Shown here piece after piece: positions 1 through 5,775 of a DNA stretch of 7,922 bases. The position numbers and the translations under genes are program-made. Below the pieces are notes generated by a model that saw only the letters and a program-made list of their open reading frames with translations, searched no databases and had not been told where the DNA came from. Origin of the DNA: Spirochaetaceae bacterium (GTDB taxonomy: Bacteria; Spirochaetota; Spirochaetia; UBA9216); the NCBI GenBank assembly GCA_028527945.1, contig JAQQAK010000115.1:1-7922 (forward strand). Direction: 5' to 3'. Each line of letters starts with the position of its first letter. Positions within the stretch are counted from its first letter, which is position 1.

Positions 1-1
1 T

Positions 2-3000
2 GCTGAAGGCTTTGGCTGCGGACAGTATCTTAATTATAAGGGCAAGAGTCTGATTGTTTCGTATGAGCCTCTTGGTGTAGAAGATCTCAACTGGTACTTT
101 TTCTCTACCGTAGAGCTAAGTGATATTCTATCGATGGTTCCTTCTGCCGTTGTTCCTTTATCAATTTTGGGCGGCATAATGTTTGTGTTAGTAATAATAG
201 TCGCAATGTCAGTAAGCATTAGAATTTCAAGACCGTTGGAAGAAAGCACTGAATTCGCCTGGAATATTTCGCATGGCAAACTTGACGGCCAACTTGATTT
301 TTCTAAACGTAATGATGAAATTGGAGCTTTGGGTGTTTCTCTTAATACCATGGCTATTAATCTAAGGCGGCTTGACTGGCTTGCCAGAGGTAAGGCTGGA
401 ATTTATGAGTCTATGCGAACCGATGGCAGTATTGAAGATTTGGCATTTCGCTTTATTCGTTTTTTTACCACTCATTTAAAAGCACAAATTGGAGCGTTTT
501 ATTTGGCAGATGAGGAAATTAAAAGCCTGAAATTAACTGCAAGTTACGCGTTTTCAGATAGAAAAGAAAACTTTAATGAGTTTTATATTGGCGAAGGGCT
601 TGTAGGGCAGGCTGCTCTTGAGTCAGAAGCTGTATTTTTTTCAGATCTTTCAGAAGGTATTCCTCTTTTTAATATAGGAATAGGTGAAGAGCCTTTAAAA
701 TATTATGCTTTCATTCCTTTTAGAAATAAAGGAACTCTTGAGTCAGTCTGTGTGATTGGTTCATCCTCTCCTTTCACAAAAGATAAACGTGATTTTATTG
801 CGCAAAACTCTGAGGTCATCGCGATAATAATAGCATCTATCAGATCTTCAGATATGATTTTAGAACTTTTAGAATCAGCCCAGACACAGCAGGATGCTCT
901 TCGTGTCGCAAACGAAGAGCTTGAGGGGCAGACCAAGGCCCTTACCGAATCAGAGGCTGAATTACAGGTTCAGCAAGAAGAGCTTAGGGTAACAAATGAA
1001 GAGCTTGAAGAACGAACTAAAGAAATGGAAATGCAAAGTCTTGCTGTCTCAAAAAAGAATGAAGAACTGGAGCTTATCAGAGACCAGCTTGTAAAAAAGG
1101 CCAAAGACCTTGAAACTGCTAATAAATATAAGTCTGAATTTCTTGCGAATATGTCTCACGAATTAAGAACACCCTTAAACAGCATATTAATTCTGTCGCA
1201 ACTTCTTGCTAAAAATAAAAACAAAAATCTTACAGATAAGCAGGTAGAATCTGCTACAGCAATAAACGCGTCAGGCTCGGATCTCCTTGTACTTATTAAT
1301 GAGATTCTGGATCTCTCTAAGGTAGAAGCCGGACGTGTAGAAATAAATTGGGATAGCATGGAGCTCTCTACTTTTACAGCAGATTTAAGCAGAGTTTTTG
1401 AAGCCCAGGCTATTGATAAGGGCATTGCATTTTGTATTGAAATAAAAGATGGTGTTCCGAAACAGATTATTTCAGATTCACATAGACTTCAGCAAATAAT
1501 TCGAAATCTCCTATCTAATGCTTTCAAGTTTACAGATAAAGGAGGAGCTGTAACATTAAAAATTGAAAGACTTGACGATAACAAGATTGCTTTTAGAGTT
1601 AGAGATACTGGAATAGGAATTGCGAAAGATAAGCAGGCAGCTGTCTTTGAGGCCTTTACCCAGGCTGACGGTAAGACTACAAGAAAATATGGTGGAACAG
1701 GACTTGGGCTTACAATTTCACGTGAACTAGCCCGGCTTATGAAGGGTGATTTGGAGCTTGAGAGTGAACTTGGAAAGGGGACTACAATTAGTGCAGTTTT
1801 GCCAATAGATCCAAACTCATTATCAGAAAATGGAAATATATTTGAAACTCAATCGGCGGCATCTTTTTCTGGAAAAGCACAGAATACATTGAACGATGGC
1901 GAAGATGATATTTCTTATGTTCGGGATGATCGTCATAAATTAAAGAAGGGCGATAATATTCTTCTCATTATAGAGGATGATGATTCATGCTCAAAAACTA
2001 TTATAAGAAAGGCTCGAGAGAGAGGGTATAAATGTCTTGTTGCCGAGAATGGTGAAACTGGGCTTCAAATGGCATTCAATTATAAACCAGACGCAATCAT
2101 GGTAGATTTTTTTCTTCCTGGAATTACTGGCTTGACTGCTCTGGATAGAATAAAAGAGGCCCCTGAGCTGAAGGATATACCAGTTTGTTTTATGTCTGAG
2201 GCTGATGACGGTTTTGAGGCAGTTAAACATGGGGCTGCAAGCTTTCTTGCCAAACCTTTAGAAGAGTCTATGTTGGAAGATTGTCTTTCGCTCATGTCAA
2301 AACTTATTCTTGGAAAGGTTAAACGTCTTCTTGTTGTTGAGGATGATAAGATTCAGCAAGAGAGTATAAAGGCTTTGTTTGAAGATGCTGATTTTGAAAT
2401 AATTTGTGCTTATGATGGCAGAAGCGCGTTAGAACTTATTAGCCAAAATAACTTTGACTGTATAATACTGGATCTTGGACTTTCTGATATGTCCGGAGGA
2501 GATATTCTTGAGCAGATCAACAATAAAAAAACATGTAGCTCTATTCCTGTAATAATTTATACCGGGCGAGATCTTTCTCAGGAAGAAGAAGCCGGGCTTA
2601 ATAAATATGCGGATAGTATAATTATAAAAGGCGCGAGATCTTCAGACCGGCTCGTTGAAGAAGTCTCAGAACTTTTTAGTGAACTTCAGAAAAAGAATAA
2701 TGAACAGGATATTGCCTTGTCTAAAGACGCAGAGGCTTTTAGAGTTGCTTTTGAAGGGAAAAACATTCTGCTTGTAGATGATGATATGCGTAATGTGTTT
2801 GCTCTTTCGAGTGTTCTTGAAGAGCGTGGGATTGAAGTTGAAATTGCGAAAAACGGAATAGAAGCTCTTGATAAACTAAATATTATGAATTCTGTAGATC
2901 TCGTTCTGATGGATATTATGATGCCTGAAATGGATGGATACGAGGCTACCAGAGAAATCCGTAAAATAAAGAAATTTGAAAATCTTCCAATTCTTGCGCT

Positions 3001-3124
3001 TACCGCAAAAGCGATGAAGGGAGATAAACAAAAATGTATAGATGCCGGAGCTAATGATTATTTAGCAAAACCAGTAGATATGGATAAATTATTTTCTATG
3101 CTTAGGGTGTGGCTTCATGAATAA
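2..3124 (+). CDS. Hybrid sensor histidine kinase, Cache-TM-HAMP-GAF-HisKA-HATPase-REC-REC-REC (5' partial)
   Basis: The frame is open from the first complete codon, so the true start lies upstream; 1040 residues are visible. The first ~45 resemble the C-terminal end of an extracytoplasmic Cache sensor. A hydrophobic transmembrane helix follows (about 149-220), then HAMP (about 212-373), GAF (about 428-841) and a long coiled coil (about 860-1129). The HisKA H-box has motif SHELRTP, with the phospho-accepting His at 1157-1159. The HATPase has an N-box Asn at 1517-1519, a DTGIGI G1 box and a GGTGLGL G2 box (about 1466-1804). Three receivers follow (about 1955-2308, 2321-2677, 2759-3121), with candidate phospho-Asp codons at 2105, 2471 and 2912; each keeps the acidic pair, a Thr/Ser and a Lys. 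No Hpt or DNA-binding domain is present. It should autophosphorylate at the membrane and pass phosphate to its own receivers and probably to the overlapping REC-GGDEF protein. The domain calls are secure; the signal sensed is unknown. Confidence 0.95.
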   Translation, partial: AEGFGCGQYLNYKGKSLIVSYEPLGVEDLNWYFFSTVELSDILSMVPSAVVPLSILGGIMFVLVIIVAMSVSIRISRPLEESTEFAWNISHGKLDGQLDFSKRNDEIGALGVSLNTMAINLRRLDWLARGKAGIYESMRTDGSIEDLAFRFIRFFTTHLKAQIGAFYLADEEIKSLKLTASYAFSDRKENFNEFYIGEGLVGQAALESEAVFFSDLSEGIPLFNIGIGEEPLKYYAFIPFRNKGTLESVCVIGSSSPFTKDKRDFIAQNSEVIAIIIASIRSSDMILELLESAQTQQDALRVANEELEGQTKALTESEAELQVQQEELRVTNEELEERTKEMEMQSLAVSKKNEELELIRDQLVKKAKDLETANKYKSEFLANMSHELRTPLNSILILSQLLAKNKNKNLTDKQVESATAINASGSDLLVLINEILDLSKVEAGRVEINWDSMELSTFTADLSRVFEAQAIDKGIAFCIEIKDGVPKQIISDSHRLQQIIRNLLSNAFKFTDKGGAVTLKIERLDDNKIAFRVRDTGIGIAKDKQAAVFEAFTQADGKTTRKYGGTGLGLTISRELARLMKGDLELESELGKGTTISAVLPIDPNSLSENGNIFETQSAASFSGKAQNTLNDGEDDISYVRDDRHKLKKGDNILLIIEDDDSCSKTIIRKARERGYKCLVAENGETGLQMAFNYKPDAIMVDFFLPGITGLTALDRIKEAPELKDIPVCFMSEADDGFEAVKHGAASFLAKPLEESMLEDCLSLMSKLILGKVKRLLVVEDDKIQQESIKALFEDADFEIICAYDGRSALELISQNNFDCIILDLGLSDMSGGDILEQINNKKTCSSIPVIIYTGRDLSQEEEAGLNKYADSIIIKGARSSDRLVEEVSELFSELQKKNNEQDIALSKDAEAFRVAFEGKNILLVDDDMRNVFALSSVLEERGIEVEIAKNGIEALDKLNIMNSVDLVLMDIMMPEMDGYEATREIRKIKKFENLPILALTAKAMKGDKQKCIDAGANDYLAKPVDMDKLFSMLRVWLHE
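3104..3109 (+). promoter_or_regulatory. Ribosome binding site for the REC-GGDEF gene
   Basis: The purine-rich AGGGTG lies 7 bases before the ATG at 3117, inside the last codons of the hybrid kinase gene. It supports the ATG that overlaps the kinase stop as the real start, rather than the in-frame GTG at 3180, which sits at the very start of the first receiver strand. Confidence 0.55.
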
Positions 3125-4166
3125 CAAAAAGTCGCTAATAGAACAGGGATTACTGCTTGAACTACAGAGATCTGCAATTGTGAAGATCCTACTTGTTGAT
3201 GACCGCCAGGAAAACTTAATGGCTCTTGAAGCTCTTCTTGAAGATAGCCATGATGATCTTGATATTTATAAAGCAAATTCTGGTAATAAGGCTTTGGAAA
3301 TGGTTTTGGAAAATGATTTTTGTCTTATATTGCTGGATGTAATGATGCCAGAAATGGATGGGTATGAGACCGCTGTACTTCTCAGAAGTAATAAGCGAAC
3401 AAGGCAGACTCCTATTATATTTGTTACAGCAAATAATATAAATAAAGAACATGTTTTTAAGGGGTATGACTCAGGAGCTGTTGATTATCTTAGAAAACCA
3501 ATAGAGCCTCATATCCTGAACAGCAAGGTATCAATATTTATTGATCTTTATAAACATAAAAATGCTCTGGAAGATACCACCTCAAAACTGAATTCCAAGG
3601 TTGTTGAGTTGGAAAAACTTCATTGTGAGCTAGAGAATAAAAATAAACAACTTGAGTTGTTGTCCAATATGGATGCTTTAACTGGTGTTTATAATAGAAG
3701 ATTTTTCAATGAAATTCTTGAAAAAGACTGGAGTCGAAGTATTCGGGAGAATGCTCCAATATCATTATTTATTATAGATATTGATTATTTTAAAAAATAT
3801 AACGATACCTATGGTCATACTGCCGGAGATAAAGCTTTAAAAAAGGTTGCTCAAGCTGCAAGCGGTACTATTAAGAGGAATATTGATACCTTTGCCAGAT
3901 ATGGAGGTGAGGAATTTTCCGCTATCCTTCCTGGAACAGAATGTTCTGCGGCCGTATCTCTTGCTGAAGAGATGATTGAGGCTGTAAGGATTCTTAAAAT
4001 TCCTCATACTGCCTCTGCTACAAACTTTGTGACAATAAGTTTGGGGTGCGCAACATATTATAATTTTAAAGAATATACTGTAATGGATCTTGTAAATACT
4101 GCTGACAGTGCTCTTTATGAGGCCAAAGAATCAGGCCGAAATATAATTATTAGTAAAACAGTCTGA
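3117..4166 (+). CDS. Response regulator with receiver and GGDEF domains (predicted diguanylate cyclase)
   Basis: The 349-residue protein has a short 20-residue N-terminal extension and a CheY-like receiver (about 22-145) with acidic pair D28/D29, phospho-Asp D74 (LLDVMMPEMDG), T104 and K127-P128. A helical linker (about 146-182) leads to a GGDEF domain (about 183-349). The cyclase site is intact: metal ligand D221 in the DID motif, N229-D230, and GGEEF at 263-267. RNID at 254-257, five residues before GGEEF, matches the RxxD inhibitory site, so c-di-GMP feedback is likely. The layout is like WspR (REC-GGDEF) with one receiver, unlike PleD with two. It should make c-di-GMP from two GTP when its receiver is phosphorylated and dimerised. 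The ATG overlaps the upstream kinase by 8 bases, so the two are very probably co-translated, with the kinase as phosphodonor (inference). No membrane segment is seen. Confidence 0.95.
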   Translation: MNNKKSLIEQGLLLELQRSAIVKILLVDDRQENLMALEALLEDSHDDLDIYKANSGNKALEMVLENDFCLILLDVMMPEMDGYETAVLLRSNKRTRQTPIIFVTANNINKEHVFKGYDSGAVDYLRKPIEPHILNSKVSIFIDLYKHKNALEDTTSKLNSKVVELEKLHCELENKNKQLELLSNMDALTGVYNRRFFNEILEKDWSRSIRENAPISLFIIDIDYFKKYNDTYGHTAGDKALKKVAQAASGTIKRNIDTFARYGGEEFSAILPGTECSAAVSLAEEMIEAVRILKIPHTASATNFVTISLGCATYYNFKEYTVMDLVNTADSALYEAKESGRNIIISKTV

Positions 4167-4245
4167 AATGTTGTGGCTATTGCTTTGGACATAATATTGA
4201 ATTTAAAAAGATAATATTCTATCCTGATTTCCGGGGATTATATTT
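4167..4245 (+). promoter_or_regulatory. Intergenic gap with possible weak promoter and ribosome binding site
   Basis: This 79-base AT-rich gap separates the signalling pair from the esterase gene. A candidate promoter is TTGAAT (4197-4202) with TATCCT (4220-4225) at 17-base spacing; an alternative -10 is GATAAT (4210-4215) with a poor -35. None is a strong match. GGGGA at 4233-4237 lies 8 bases before the ATG at 4246 and is a reasonable ribosome binding site. I see no convincing rho-independent terminator, so read-through from the upstream genes is possible. Confidence 0.3.
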
Positions 4246-5775
4246 ATGAAAAAGGCAACTCTTAAACCTTCAATAATATTTCAGGACAATATGGTTATTC
4301 AGCGTGATAAACCTTTTGTAATTTGGGGCAGTGCTCCTGAGAACTCAACAGTAAAGATTTCTATTCAAGGGCAGACTACAGAAGCCCGTGTTAAAGATGA
4401 AAAATGGTCTATAAAATTAGAGCCGCTCTCGGTTTCAACAAATGAAACACTTACTCTATCAACAAGAGAAGAGACTCTAATACTTAAAAATATATGTATT
4501 GGTGAAGTTTGGCTTGCTGGAGGGCAGTCAAATATGGAATTTTTTATGCGCTATGAACAGTCTTTTTCAGAGGCTATAAAATACGCTGAGAATTCTGAAA
4601 TTAGATTTTTTGATTATCCTGAAGTCTCTTATGAAGAAGAATTGGATGAATATGATTTTTCAAAGTATGGGTTCTGGCGAACTTGCAATCCTTCTAACCT
4701 TGAGTATTTTAGTGCTGTAGGTTTCTATTTTGCTCAGAAAATACAAAAAGAGCTTAATGTCCCAGTAGGAATTATTGGCTGTAATTGGGGTGGTACTCCT
4801 GCTTGTGCCTGGATGAGCCGGAAGGCTTTAGAATCAAATAGTGGAAAGATCTGGCTTAAAGATTATGATTCTGCTGTGAAAAATCTTGATATAGACGAAT
4901 ATAATAGAAAGTTTTTTGCCAATAGATGGAACATTAAAAATGATATGTTTGCTGACAAGGTCGGTGATAGATTGATGTTTGGAATGGAATTAGACGAAAT
5001 GAAAGACTTTATGAAGAGTCCCGATTACAATAATTCTCCACCACTTGTGGGGCCTAAAGATCCAAATAGACCTTGTGGTTTGTATAATACAATGCTATTA
5101 AAGCTTGCGCCTTTTGCTGTTAGAGGATTCTTATGGTATCAGGGTGAATCTGATGACAAGCATCCTGAAATTTATGATGAAGTTCTATCTTCGTTGATAC
5201 AATGTTGGCGTGACACTTGGGCAGAAGAACTCCCTTTTCTATTTGTTCAGCTTGCTCCATTTCATAAATGGCTGGATTGTGGAGCTCAATGTTATCCAGT
5301 TCTTAGACGAATGCAGCAAAAAGTTTCTGAAACAGTAAACAATTGCTGGATGGCTTCAATAATGGATTCTGGCATGGAGTTTGATATACACCCAAAAAAT
5401 AAAAAAATAGTAGGCGAGCGTTTGGCTCTTTTGGCAGAAGGTCATGTTTATAATAAAACCGTTTTTTGTGATTCACCCGAGTTTGAGTCTGCTAAAAAAG
5501 ATGGGGCAAAGCTTGAATTATTTTTTGCAAATTGTGCCAGAGGTCTAAAGGTTGAAGGTAAAGTCATTGATTCACTTGAAGTCTATGATAATGGTATGCT
5601 CCTTAAAGATTTTACAACAGCAGTTGATGGGAATAAAATAGTTTTGGAAGGGGAATATTTTAAGTCTGCAAAAGATCTTTCAATAAAGTTTGCTGAGAAA
5701 GATTATTGTAAGGTCAACCTTTTCAATTCAGCTAATCTTCCTGCTAAACCATTCTCCTGTACTAATTGTCAATGA
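4246..5775 (+). CDS. Sialate O-acetylesterase-family (SASA, SGNH-type) carbohydrate esterase, cytoplasmic
   Basis: The 509-residue protein opens with a beta-rich region (about 8-85), as is usual for SASA-family esterases, followed by the SGNH-type core. Visible motifs are GGQSNM with nucleophile S95, the GCNWGGTPACAW block (178-189), WYQGESD (297-303) and DIHPKNK (380-386) with the likely catalytic H382 and nearby acid D380. A mainly helical insertion lies between about 190 and 275, and a short beta-rich tail follows residue 400. The family removes O-acetyl groups from sialic acids or, in other members, from acetylated plant glycans such as xylan; the substrate cannot be told from sequence. 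There is no signal peptide (the N-terminus is polar and short) and the chain carries 14 cysteines, so it probably acts in the cytoplasm on imported, still acetylated sugars. Its stop overlaps the next start (ATGA), linking it to the sensor kinase downstream. Confidence 0.9.
   Translation: MKKATLKPSIIFQDNMVIQRDKPFVIWGSAPENSTVKISIQGQTTEARVKDEKWSIKLEPLSVSTNETLTLSTREETLILKNICIGEVWLAGGQSNMEFFMRYEQSFSEAIKYAENSEIRFFDYPEVSYEEELDEYDFSKYGFWRTCNPSNLEYFSAVGFYFAQKIQKELNVPVGIIGCNWGGTPACAWMSRKALESNSGKIWLKDYDSAVKNLDIDEYNRKFFANRWNIKNDMFADKVGDRLMFGMELDEMKDFMKSPDYNNSPPLVGPKDPNRPCGLYNTMLLKLAPFAVRGFLWYQGESDDKHPEIYDEVLSSLIQCWRDTWAEELPFLFVQLAPFHKWLDCGAQCYPVLRRMQQKVSETVNNCWMASIMDSGMEFDIHPKNKKIVGERLALLAEGHVYNKTVFCDSPEFESAKKDGAKLELFFANCARGLKVEGKVIDSLEVYDNGMLLKDFTTAVDGNKIVLEGEYFKSAKDLSIKFAEKDYCKVNLFNSANLPAKPFSCTNCQ
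5772..5775 (+). promoter_or_regulatory. ATGA stop-start overlap, likely translational coupling
   Basis: The TGA stop of the esterase (5773-5775) shares bases with the ATG of the sensor kinase (5772-5774). The twenty bases before this ATG are pyrimidine-rich and contain no Shine-Dalgarno-like run, so the kinase probably depends on ribosomes finishing the esterase and re-initiating. This would tie kinase levels to esterase levels. Confidence 0.6.

Noticed and set aside
134..136. ATG as the start of the hybrid kinase
   Set aside because: It lies just before the transmembrane helix, and the frame is open and codes for the end of a Cache-like sensor from position 2, so the real start is upstream of the window.
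1991..2295. Minus-strand reading frames opposite the receiver domains
   Set aside because: They are antisense to well-conserved receiver sequence, overlap one another in different frames and show no domain; the same holds for the other minus-strand frames in the window.
3180..3182. GTG as the start of the REC-GGDEF gene
   Set aside because: It would begin at the very start of the first receiver strand and has a poorer ribosome binding site than the ATG at 3117.
4191..4218. Hairpin terminator after the REC-GGDEF gene
   Set aside because: The only stem is a 6-base all-AT pairing with a long loop and no following T-run, too weak for a rho-independent terminator.
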